Source: a bacterium (GTDB lineage Bacteria > Zixibacteria > MSB-5A5 > GN15 > FEB-12). From it: a DNA stretch of 5,955 nt. Every line of letters begins with the position of its first letter. The stretch's first letter is position 1. Shown piece after piece: positions 1 through 5,955 of the stretch. The position numbers and the translations under genes are program-made. The DNA lies in NCBI GenBank assembly GCA_030640905.1, contig DAOWIM010000025.1, forward strand, positions 1 to 5,955, in the 5' to 3' direction. The notes under the pieces were generated by a model that had not been told where the DNA came from, ran no database searches, and worked only from the letters and a program-made list of their open reading frames with translations.

Positions 1-578
1 ATATTATCAAGTCGCCGATTTCCGGTACAGTCCTTTCGCGAATGGTCGAAGAGGGCGACCCGGTTGTACCGCTAACTTCGTTTCAGGCCGGCACCGAGTT
101 GATGACTCTGGCCGTGATGGACAACCTTGTTTTCAAGGGCAATGTCGATGAGATTGATGTCGGCAAATTGGTAGAGGGAATGACGGCAGATATTGAGATC
201 GGTGCGCTTTCCAATCAGAAAATCGAAGGTAAGCTGCTGCGAATCTCACCCAAGGCCCACAAAGAAGAAGGCTCGACGTTGTTCGAGGTAGAGATCGAAA
301 TTTCCGATGTCGGCGAGATTTTTCTGCGCGCCGGGTATAGCGCCAATGCTGATATCATTATTACCCGCAAGACTGATATCATCCTGATACCGGAACGATT
401 AATCACAATGCGAGACTCGATGAACTTCGTTGAGGTTGCCGATAGCCTCGGCGTGATAACCGAGCGGCAGATAGAGATCGGACTTTCCGACGGTATCAGT
501 ATTGAGGTGACGTCTGGTTTGGACGTGGGCGAAATCATGGTAGAACGACCGCCCAGAGAAATCAGCATTTCGGATTAA
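1..578 (+). CDS. HlyD/MacA-type periplasmic adaptor subunit of an ABC efflux system (C-terminal part, 5' end outside window)
   Basis: The open frame runs in from the left edge (first full codon at nt 3) and gives 191 residues before TAA at 576-578. The first ATG at 42 is internal, because family sequence (SPISGTVLSR) lies upstream of it. That stretch and the following VEEGDPV are the second half of the lipoyl/biotinyl-like hairpin domain of membrane-fusion proteins. Next comes the beta-barrel region with VDEIDVGKLVEGM, then a membrane-proximal domain ending in EIGLSDGISIEVTSGLDVGE, the usual HlyD/MacA C-terminal pattern. The missing N-terminal half should hold the membrane anchor or signal peptide and the coiled-coil hairpin. 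By family knowledge such adaptors sit in the periplasm and join an inner-membrane transporter to an outer-membrane TolC-like channel. It lies 18 nt before the first permease gene, so one operon is inferred. Substrate is unknown. Confidence 0.9.
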   Translation, partial: IIKSPISGTVLSRMVEEGDPVVPLTSFQAGTELMTLAVMDNLVFKGNVDEIDVGKLVEGMTADIEIGALSNQKIEGKLLRISPKAHKEEGSTLFEVEIEISDVGEIFLRAGYSANADIIITRKTDIILIPERLITMRDSMNFVEVADSLGVITERQIEIGLSDGISIEVTSGLDVGEIMVERPPREISISD

Positions 579-586
579 CTAATACT

Positions 587-590
587 GGAG
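587..590 (+). promoter_or_regulatory. Ribosome binding site supporting the GTG start of permease 1
   Basis: GGAG sits 6 nt before the GTG at 597. It supports this non-ATG start, which is also the start that aligns without a gap to the N-terminus of the paralogous second permease. Confidence 0.65.
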
Positions 591-596
591 CAATTT

Positions 597-1832
597 GTGA
601 TTCCTCTCCTTTCGGTTAAACAGTTTTTCAACGACCTGCGTCGGCAGAAACTTCGTTCGCTCATGACGATGTTTGGTATTTTCTGGGGGGCGTGCTCAAT
701 TGTTCTGCTCTTTGCGTTTGGCAAAGGAATTACCGAAGCACAGTTGAAATCCATGCGGGGAATGGGGGAGAATATTGCTATCTTCTGGCCGGGGATCACG
801 GCTAAAGACTTCCAGGGATTGCCGAAAGGTCGACGGGTTCGGCCCACCGAAGAAGATATCGTCCTGATCAAACAGAAAGCTCGAAGTATCAATCGAATAT
901 CACCCGAATACCAGCGTTGGAGTATCAATTTCCGTTACGGCAAACAGTCAACTATTCGACAAATATCGGGCATCTGGCCGGAGTTTGGACCGATGCGCAA
1001 TGTCACGCCGCGCATGGGATCACGCTTCATCAATGATAAGGATATAACCGACCGACGGAGAGTTATATTTATCGGCAATCTGCTCGCCGAAGATTTATTC
1101 GGGGAAGTGGGCCCGGTTGGGAAGGAAGTACTGTTGAACGGAACGCCGTTTATGGTAGTCGGCGTGATGAAAACCAAGAAACAGGACAGCTCCTACAGCG
1201 GGCGTGACAGCCGTAAAGGTTTTATTCCGGCAACGACGTTCCAGACGATGTACTCCAATCGCCACTTGAATTGTTTTGTTGCGCAGTGCAAACCGACATC
1301 ATCTATGGAAATCACTCGAAAAGAGATATACGAAATCCTGGGGGCCAAGTATCGTTTTGATCCGACCGACCGCGAAGCGCTCTCGGTGTGGGACACGACG
1401 CGTAGTTTTGCGTTTCTGAAGAACTTCTTTCTGGCTTTCAATATGTTCCTGGTTGGTATCGGCGTAGCGACTCTGATTACCGGAGCTATCGGCGTTACCA
1501 ACATCATGAATGTTGTGTTGGAAGAACGGACCAAGGAAATTGGTATCAAGATGGCGCTCGGTGCACACAAGAGCTTCATCCTCTGGCAATTTGTTTTTGA
1601 AACGTTACTGATCACCGGTGTCGGGGGAGCTCTCGGATTCGCATTTGCCTGGACGATTGTAGCTCTTGTTCCGATGTTTAATCTGGAAGAATACATCGGT
1701 GTCCCCAGTGTCGATATGTGGAGCGGCATCACCGTCACGATAGTCCTTGGCATTGTAGGACTGGGAGCAGGTGTGTTCCCGGCTCGACGTGCTGCTAACC
1801 TGCAACCGGTACAGGCTCTCAAACTGTTCTAA
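597..1832 (+). CDS. MacB/FtsX-family ABC transporter permease (first of a tandem pair)
   Basis: This 411-aa protein has the MacB-type permease layout without a fused ATPase. TM1 lies near residues 21-42, after a basic amphipathic start with NDLRRQKLRS. A large periplasmic core domain covers about 45-270 and contains MRNVTPRMGSRFINDKDI and PFMVVGVM. TM2 is near 276-302, TM3 near 327-357 and TM4 near 373-395. The conserved FtsX segment after TM2, ERTKEIGIKMALGAHK (310-325), is where these permeases contact the ATPase. The C-terminus has the usual PARRAANLQPVQAL. In this family ATP hydrolysis drives movement of the periplasmic domain to push substrates out of the periplasm rather than across the inner membrane. 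GTG is taken as the start because it has a well-spaced GGAG. The gene lies between the adaptor and a close paralogue. It could alternatively act as a LolCE-like lipoprotein exporter, but the upstream adaptor favours MacAB-like efflux. Confidence 0.92.
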   Translation: MIPLLSVKQFFNDLRRQKLRSLMTMFGIFWGACSIVLLFAFGKGITEAQLKSMRGMGENIAIFWPGITAKDFQGLPKGRRVRPTEEDIVLIKQKARSINRISPEYQRWSINFRYGKQSTIRQISGIWPEFGPMRNVTPRMGSRFINDKDITDRRRVIFIGNLLAEDLFGEVGPVGKEVLLNGTPFMVVGVMKTKKQDSSYSGRDSRKGFIPATTFQTMYSNRHLNCFVAQCKPTSSMEITRKEIYEILGAKYRFDPTDREALSVWDTTRSFAFLKNFFLAFNMFLVGIGVATLITGAIGVTNIMNVVLEERTKEIGIKMALGAHKSFILWQFVFETLLITGVGGALGFAFAWTIVALVPMFNLEEYIGVPSVDMWSGITVTIVLGIVGLGAGVFPARRAANLQPVQALKLF

Positions 1833-1837
1833 CGATT

Positions 1838-3085
1838 ATGCGCCCTTCTATAATATACAATGTCTTTCTCCGTGATTTTCGTAAACAGAAAAAACGGATA
1901 ACACTTACTCTGATGGCTCTGGGTTGGGGGACGATTTCCATCATGCTGCTGCTTGGGTTTGGTGAAGGTCTCCACCAACAGATGACGCTTCAGAAAAAAG
2001 GGATGGGCAGTCGTATTGTTGTGATGTGGGGGGGGCAAACATCGAAACCGTACAAGGGTATGGGTAAAGGTCGGCGGACTCATCTCGCTATGGAAGATAT
2101 TGAATTTCTGCAGAAGAAAATTCCGGGGATACAGCGAATCGGCGGCGAGATGGATCGCTGGAGCCAACGGGTGGAACGGGCTGACCGGGTGTTTAGTGAA
2201 CACGTCATTGGCGTGACGCCAAACTACGAACATATGCGCAACTACATCCCAATCATGGGCGGGAGAATGGTCAATGATTTGGATATCGAATTGAGACGAC
2301 GGGTTGTTTTCCTCGGGTGGGAGATCAAGCAACGGTTGTTTGACGATGAGGATCCGATCGGTCAGCAGATTCTGATCAGATCAATCCCGTTCACGGTAGT
2401 TGGGGTGATGCAGGAAAAAATGCAGATGGGTAATTACTCCGGGATGGATGAGGACAAGTTATCTATCCCGCTGACAACATTTGAAGCTATCTACGGCGAC
2501 CTCTGGCTTAACGACATCGTTTATCAGCTGACGCCCGAGGCTGACAACAAGGAAGTAGAGCGGCAGGTCTTTGAAGCTATGGGGGCCAGACATAAATTTG
2601 ACCCTACTGATGACCGCGCTCTTTCAATGTGGGATACTATCGAAGGTGCCAAGGAGTTTGACAACATATTGATAGGCACAAAAATATTCCTCGGTATTAT
2701 CGGTGCTTTGACGCTGCTGATTGCCGGTGTCGGCGTGGCCAACATCATGTATGTTTCGATCAAGGAACGTACCCGCGAGATCGGGATCAAGATGGCGATG
2801 GGCGCCCGGAAGTCATACATCCTGACTCAGTTTTTGATAGAGGCTTTGATCATTACGTTCTTTGGTGGGTTCGGTGGTATGTCGTTGAGCTATGTGCTCA
2901 CCGAGGCGTTCAAGAGAGTGCCGATTGAATCGGAAGTGCTGGACATGATGGGACGACCGACGATTTCCCTGGAGATCGGTATTATTGTTGTTACAATTCT
3001 CGGAATAATGGGTTTGATCTCGGGTCTTTTCCCGGCCATGAAGGCAGCCTCGGTCAGCCCGGTGGAATCATTGCGCTATGAGTAA
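1838..3085 (+). CDS. MacB/FtsX-family ABC transporter permease (second of a tandem pair)
   Basis: This 415-aa paralogue of the preceding gene has the same plan: TM1 near residues 21-42, a periplasmic core at about 45-272, TM2 near 280-304, TM3 near 327-354 and TM4 near 376-399. The FtsX contact segment ERTREIGIKMAMGARK (310-325) is nearly identical to that of its partner. Shared landmarks fall at the same residue numbers in both proteins: VVGVM at 187-191, FDPTD at 254-258, WDT at 265-267. The C-terminal tail PAMKAASVSPVESLRYE is family-typical. No convincing Shine-Dalgarno precedes the ATG, which lies only 5 nt after the stop of the first permease, so translational coupling is likely. The gap-free N-terminal alignment supports this start. 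The inferred role is to form a heterodimeric membrane core with the first permease, powered by the ATPase encoded next. The substrate is not evident. Confidence 0.92.
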   Translation: MRPSIIYNVFLRDFRKQKKRITLTLMALGWGTISIMLLLGFGEGLHQQMTLQKKGMGSRIVVMWGGQTSKPYKGMGKGRRTHLAMEDIEFLQKKIPGIQRIGGEMDRWSQRVERADRVFSEHVIGVTPNYEHMRNYIPIMGGRMVNDLDIELRRRVVFLGWEIKQRLFDDEDPIGQQILIRSIPFTVVGVMQEKMQMGNYSGMDEDKLSIPLTTFEAIYGDLWLNDIVYQLTPEADNKEVERQVFEAMGARHKFDPTDDRALSMWDTIEGAKEFDNILIGTKIFLGIIGALTLLIAGVGVANIMYVSIKERTREIGIKMAMGARKSYILTQFLIEALIITFFGGFGGMSLSYVLTEAFKRVPIESEVLDMMGRPTISLEIGIIVVTILGIMGLISGLFPAMKAASVSPVESLRYE

Positions 3086-3111
3086 GGCAGTTTTGACATT
3101 GACGTGCAAGT

Positions 3112-3117
3112 GAGGAG
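3112..3117 (+). promoter_or_regulatory. Ribosome binding site of the ABC ATPase gene
   Basis: GAGGAG lies 9 nt upstream of the ATG at 3127. It gives the ATPase its own initiation signal after the 41-nt gap behind the second permease. Confidence 0.65.
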
Positions 3118-3126
3118 TTCTTTTCG

Positions 3127-3804
3127 ATGATAAAGATGAAAGGCGTTACCAAAGTTTACACTATGGGTGAAGTGACATTCTCCGCCCTCAAAGGTATCGA
3201 TCTTGATATTCGTACAGGTGAGTACGTTGGCATTGTTGGTCCTTCGGGGTCGGGCAAATCTACGCTGATGAACATCATCGGCTGTCTCGATATTCCTACC
3301 GACGGTGATTTTCATCTTGATGGTCGTCCGGTGGGGACACTCTCTTCCAATGACCTGGCCGATATCCGCAATAAGAAAATCGGTTTTGTGTTCCAGGCGT
3401 TCAATCTCCTTCCGTATGCAACCGCTTTTGAGAATGTCGAAGTGCCGTTGCTATTTGCCGGTATGAAAGGCAAGCAACGCCGGGCGCGAGTGATAGAAGT
3501 GCTCTTGCGGGTCGGTCTGGCCGACAAGATCGGCAACAAGCCGACCGAAATGTCCGGTGGTGAAATGCAGCGTGTCGCTATTGCCCGTGCTCTGGCCAAT
3601 GAACCGGAGATTATTCTGGCCGATGAACCAACCGGAAACCTTGATAGTAAATCCGGGGCGGAAATTGTTCGTATTTTTGAGTCACTCAGGGAGGCAGGCA
3701 AGACGATCCTTATTATCACGCATGATGTCAACATTGCCAAAGGTACCGAGCGAATCATTCGTCTGAAAGATGGGTTGATTGAGAGTAATGGTGACATGTT
3801 GTGA
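3127..3804 (+). CDS. ABC transporter ATP-binding protein, MacB/LolD type
   Basis: This 225-aa single nucleotide-binding domain has the normal length for stand-alone LolD/MacB-type ATPases. All motifs are present: Walker A GPSGSGKST (residues 38-46), Q-loop Gln90 in FVFQAFNLLP, signature MSGGEMQR (142-149), Walker B IILADEP (162-168), D-loop NLDS (171-174) and H-loop His199 in IITHD. The MSGGE form of the signature is usual in this subfamily. FNLLP after the Q-loop and ADEPTGNLDS are hallmarks of the family that pairs with FtsX-type permeases. It should act as a cytoplasmic dimer that drives the two upstream permeases. The start has a good GAGGAG site. It is the last gene of the operon, and a strong hairpin follows about 30 nt after its stop. 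It looks intact and catalytically competent. Confidence 0.96.
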   Translation: MIKMKGVTKVYTMGEVTFSALKGIDLDIRTGEYVGIVGPSGSGKSTLMNIIGCLDIPTDGDFHLDGRPVGTLSSNDLADIRNKKIGFVFQAFNLLPYATAFENVEVPLLFAGMKGKQRRARVIEVLLRVGLADKIGNKPTEMSGGEMQRVAIARALANEPEIILADEPTGNLDSKSGAEIVRIFESLREAGKTILIITHDVNIAKGTERIIRLKDGLIESNGDML

Positions 3805-3826
3805 ACCGACTGACATTTTGCTACTG

Positions 3827-3867
3827 AAAAAATAGCGGGTGATGGTCCGAAGATCATCACCCGTTTT
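3827..3867. terminator. Probable bidirectional intrinsic terminator between convergent genes
   Basis: A 12-bp stem pairs 3836-3847 with 3852-3863 around a CGAA tetraloop. It has one G-U wobble and is otherwise perfect, with a GC-rich base (CGGGTG/CACCCG). On the + strand it is followed by TTTT (3864-3867), suiting the ABC operon that ends at 3804. On the - strand it is followed, after a 3-nt CTA, by six T (the A-run 3827-3832), suiting the VWA gene that ends at 3886. The + strand T-run is short, so efficiency in that direction is less certain. Confidence 0.8.
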
Positions 3868-3885
3868 CCATTGGAGAGAAACGTG

Positions 3886-5796
3886 TTATTTCTCAGCGAT
3901 CTGCTTGAGGCCGTCGGCGCGGGATATCAGATGCATAAGCTCCAGAATATCTGTAGAGTTGGTGTCAACATAGAGAGTGCTGGCGACCGCGAGGAGATCA
4001 TCAAGCTTGGAGCCTCGCGCCCAGTATGAGTTTCGCAGAATCTCTGCGAATTCGGCTGCGATAGCAGCAGTCTTTAGCTGAGTTGACGCGGATGCAAATA
4101 ATGCACGGCACTGTCCCAGCGATATGGCATAATTGATCTCCGTAACTGTTTCCTGATCAGGACTCTTGTATCGAACGAACACTGTGCCGAGATCGGTCGA
4201 GATGGATGCCTTCTGCAGTTTGATTTCATAGAGAGCGGTGACAGAATGGCCGGCGCCAATCTCACCACCGTCTTCTTTGTCGTCACGGAATTTATTGTCC
4301 TCAACATCGCGGTTCTCGTACCCGAGCAGACGATAGCTGCGCACGATCTCAGGATCAAAATCAACCTGAATCTTGACATCACGAGCAATCACCTGAAGCA
4401 TACCGGTCAAGTTTTCAACGAAGATACGTCTGGCCTCGCTCAGATTATCAACGTAAGCATAGTGACCATTGCCCTTGTTGCCGAGCTTCTCCATCAGGAT
4501 GTCGTTGTAGTTACCCATTCCAAAACCGATCGCCGAAAGCGTGATTCCCATCTCGGCAAATCTTTTGATCTGTTTGAGAATGTCGTCCGGTCCGGTCCGA
4601 CCAACATTGGCAACGCCATCGGAACAAAGAATGACGCGGTTGATTCTACCGGCCTCAAACGAACGTTCGGCCATTTCGTAACCAAGCCTGAGACCTTCTT
4701 CGGCATTAGTGGAACCATTGCTTTGTAGAGATTCAATGGCGGCCACGATCCGACTCTTGTCCTCCGTAGAAGTCGGCTCCAAAACAATCTGCCCTCTTGA
4801 TCCATAGACAACGATCCCGACACGATCCCGCGGCGTTAGTTCGTCAACGAGCATGCGCAGAGCTTTCCTGACCAGACCAAGGCGGTCTTCGCGGGCCATT
4901 GAACCGGATACGTCAATGACAAAAACGAGATTGGCATCTTTCCGATTTTCCGGTTGAACCTCGCGACCCTTGATCCCGATCTTCAGCAACAGCGAATTGG
5001 CTGGTCCGAACGGTGCGAGTGCCCCTTCAAGCATCACGCCAAACGGCGCATCGGTGGGCGGTGTGTAATGGTAGTTGAAATGGTTGACAAATTCCTCGGT
5101 GCGGATTGCTTCGTGTGGCGGAAGGGCGCCACGGTCGAGATACGAACGCGCCATGATGTATGAGGCATCGTCGACATCGACGGCAAAAGTCGAGAGGTGA
5201 TCATCCTCAGTATCGACAAAAGGATTGACGCCGTAGTTTTTGAAGAACATCGCATCGTACGGTTCACCGTTGACGATGCTGTTGCCGCCGTGAGCAGGCG
5301 GGAAGTTGCGGCCATAGCTGATCGAGGGAGCGCACACTCGCCCCTTGTGGTACTGTTGAGCGCCAAGGCCGTTGAGTTCGATCTCAGATGTCATCATCAT
5401 AGCGTCCAGTGTATATAATGCCGGCCCGCGTTTATTGTTGAGTTCGAACGGGAGTGGCACTGGTTCAACCCGGACCAACTCAATAGTCATGGAACTTGAT
5501 GAATTGGCCTGAACAGAGACTTTGTTTTCAATCGCCGACTCGAATTTGAAATGGTTGATCCTGACGGTATGCGTTCCGACCGGAACGCCCTCAATCAGAA
5601 ATGATCCGTCAAGATGCGTGTAGCTGCCTTGATTTGTACCGACGACAATCACCGCTGCGCCTGCCACCGGCTCGCCCGTTTCTTTATCCGTCACTACGCC
5701 CTGCAGAGTGCCGGTTGGCTGCGCCGACAAAATTGCAGCAACGCCCACCAGCAGGATTACGGCAGACCAACAGATGTTTTGGAATCTCGTACCCAT
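3886..5796 (-). CDS. Secreted YfbK-like von Willebrand factor A (VWA) protein with carboxypeptidase-regulatory-like domain
   Basis: This 636-aa protein starts with a signal peptide: a hydrophobic run near residues 10-23 and probable cleavage after LSA (Ala25). No lipobox cysteine is seen. Residues about 28-108 form a carboxypeptidase-regulatory-like beta-sandwich (GVVTDKETGEPVAGA, then DGSFLIEGVPVGTHTV). A less recognisable linker spans about 110-185. Residues 186-248 match the YfbK N-terminal module (YGVNPFVDTEDDHLSTFAVD, SYLDRGALPP, RTEEFVNHFNY). The VWA domain covers about 288-470 with a complete MIDAS site: Asp295, Ser297 and Ser299 (DVSGS), Thr363 and Asp393. Residues about 475-625 resemble the YfbK C-terminal region (DUF3520-like). 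A MIDAS site binds a divalent metal and usually mediates protein or ligand binding. The specific role of this family is not established, and cell-envelope function is inferred from the signal peptide. The ATG has a strong GGAGGTGA site. The gene stands alone and converges on the ABC operon. Confidence 0.92.
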   Translation of the reverse strand: MGTRFQNICWSAVILLVGVAAILSAQPTGTLQGVVTDKETGEPVAGAAVIVVGTNQGSYTHLDGSFLIEGVPVGTHTVRINHFKFESAIENKVSVQANSSSSMTIELVRVEPVPLPFELNNKRGPALYTLDAMMMTSEIELNGLGAQQYHKGRVCAPSISYGRNFPPAHGGNSIVNGEPYDAMFFKNYGVNPFVDTEDDHLSTFAVDVDDASYIMARSYLDRGALPPHEAIRTEEFVNHFNYHYTPPTDAPFGVMLEGALAPFGPANSLLLKIGIKGREVQPENRKDANLVFVIDVSGSMAREDRLGLVRKALRMLVDELTPRDRVGIVVYGSRGQIVLEPTSTEDKSRIVAAIESLQSNGSTNAEEGLRLGYEMAERSFEAGRINRVILCSDGVANVGRTGPDDILKQIKRFAEMGITLSAIGFGMGNYNDILMEKLGNKGNGHYAYVDNLSEARRIFVENLTGMLQVIARDVKIQVDFDPEIVRSYRLLGYENRDVEDNKFRDDKEDGGEIGAGHSVTALYEIKLQKASISTDLGTVFVRYKSPDQETVTEINYAISLGQCRALFASASTQLKTAAIAAEFAEILRNSYWARGSKLDDLLAVASTLYVDTNSTDILELMHLISRADGLKQIAEK

Positions 5797-5799
5797 GTT

Positions 5800-5807
5800 T
5801 CACCTCC
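5800..5807 (-). promoter_or_regulatory. Strong Shine-Dalgarno site of the VWA gene
   Basis: On the minus strand GGAGGTGA precedes the ATG at 5796, with 6 nt between the GGAGG core and the start codon. It is the strongest ribosome binding site in the window and fixes the start of the protein just before its signal peptide. Confidence 0.85.
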
Positions 5808-5885
5808 AGACTGAATTGTCTCTTTTTTGTAACTGTCTGTGGTGAATACACCGGTGGCAGCAGTTTCTTCCAGGAAAAGATAGGC

Positions 5886-5955
5886 AGGCTGTTGAAAAAC
5901 TCCTTATAGCGATGCTATGACGGCGGACACAAGGCCCGCCGCTACGCGATGAGGG
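5886..5955. repeat. Possible end of a dispersed repeat or mobile element, cut by the window edge
   Basis: The segment starts with AGGCTGTTGAAAAACTCC (5886-5903) and continues with two small inverted repeats. One pairs 5906-5910 with 5914-5918 (ATAGC/GCTAT). The other pairs 5921-5926 with 5936-5941 (CGGCGG/CCGCCG). It is non-coding and more structured than the A/T-richer leader beside it. From memory, CTGTTGAAAAA-like ends occur in some insertion sequences and MITE-like repeats, but I cannot confirm a family. No second copy lies in this window and no transposase is seen, so the call rests on resemblance only. It could simply be the promoter region of the VWA gene. Confidence 0.35.
5903..5932 (-). 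promoter_or_regulatory. Weak candidate promoter for the VWA gene
   Basis: On the minus strand TATAAG (5903-5908) is a 5-of-6 match to a sigma-70 -10 box. TTGTGT (5927-5932), 18 nt upstream, is a poor -35 (3 of 6). It would give a leader of about 100 nt before the VWA start. The boxes overlap the hairpins of the suspected repeat, and sigma-70 rules may not apply well in this lineage, so this is only a candidate. Confidence 0.2.

Noticed and set aside
1193..1822. Long minus-strand open frame of 209 codons opposite permease 1
   Set aside because: It lies entirely inside a well-supported gene on the other strand. Its product is low-complexity, rich in Pro, Arg, Thr and Ser, with no recognisable motif, as expected for an antisense shadow.
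1829..2332. Minus-strand open frame of 167 codons opposite permease 2
   Set aside because: It overlaps the conserved N-terminal half of permease 2. The product is a His/Pro-rich string with no family resemblance.
3093..3098. TTGACA in the gap before the ATPase gene, as a possible internal promoter
   Set aside because: No TATAAT-like box lies 16-18 nt downstream; that position falls on the ribosome binding site and TTC. The match is probably chance in a 41-nt operon gap.
3550..3576. MSGGE instead of LSGGQ in the ATPase signature, as a possible defect
   Set aside because: LolD/MacB-type ATPases commonly carry SGGE followed by xQR. All other catalytic motifs are intact, so this is normal variation.
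3312..3860. Minus-strand open frame of 182 codons opposite the ATPase
   Set aside because: It is antisense to the Q-loop, signature and Walker B region of a clear ABC ATPase and starts within the terminator hairpin. No plausible product.
4246..4728. Plus-strand open frame of 160 codons opposite the VWA domain
   Set aside because: It is antisense to the MIDAS-containing coding region of the VWA gene, whose protein is clearly the real one. No separate support.
3886..5796. VWA protein as a partner of the ABC exporter
   Set aside because: The gene is on the opposite strand, converges on the operon, is separated by a terminator and has its own leader. Adjacency alone does not support a functional link.

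Overview
The window appears to come from a Gram-negative bacterium. Base composition looks close to 50% GC (estimated by eye), and the coding is dense. A periplasmic adaptor beside MacB-type permeases implies an inner membrane, a periplasm and an outer membrane. The combination of a YfbK-like VWA protein with a carboxypeptidase-regulatory-like domain and a tandem pair of MacB-like permeases is common in the Bacteroidota/FCB superphylum and related uncultured phyla such as Zixibacteria. That placement is a guess from style, not from a marker gene.

Left part (1-3804, + strand): a four-gene ABC efflux operon. It begins with the C-terminal half of an HlyD/MacA-type periplasmic adaptor, cut by the window edge. 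Two paralogous MacB/FtsX-type permeases follow (411 and 415 aa), then a separate MacB/LolD-type ATPase (225 aa). Gaps are 18, 5 and 41 nt, so the genes are very probably co-transcribed from a promoter left of the window. The two permeases align without a gap over their first 340 residues, with about 41% identity by hand count. They therefore look like a tandem duplication that now forms a heterodimeric membrane core. The ATPase would form the cytoplasmic dimer, and the adaptor would link the core to an outer-membrane channel that is not encoded here. The substrate cannot be told from sequence.

Middle (3805-3885): a short convergent intergenic region with one strong GC-rich hairpin flanked by an A-run on the left and a T-run on the right. 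It is a good candidate for a shared bidirectional terminator.

Right part (3886-5796, - strand): one long gene for a secreted or periplasmic protein of 636 aa. It has a signal peptide, a carboxypeptidase-regulatory-like beta-sandwich domain, a YfbK-type N-terminal module, a VWA domain with a complete MIDAS metal site and a YfbK-type C-terminal region. It converges on the ABC operon, so no shared regulation is implied.

Right edge (5797-5955): the leader of the VWA gene has a strong Shine-Dalgarno site. Further out is a stretch with two small hairpins, beginning with a GGCTGTTGAAAAACTCC-like motif. It may be the end of a dispersed repeat or mobile element that runs out of the window. The genes belong to recognisable families. 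I found no CRISPR array, tRNA, rRNA or clearly novel system.
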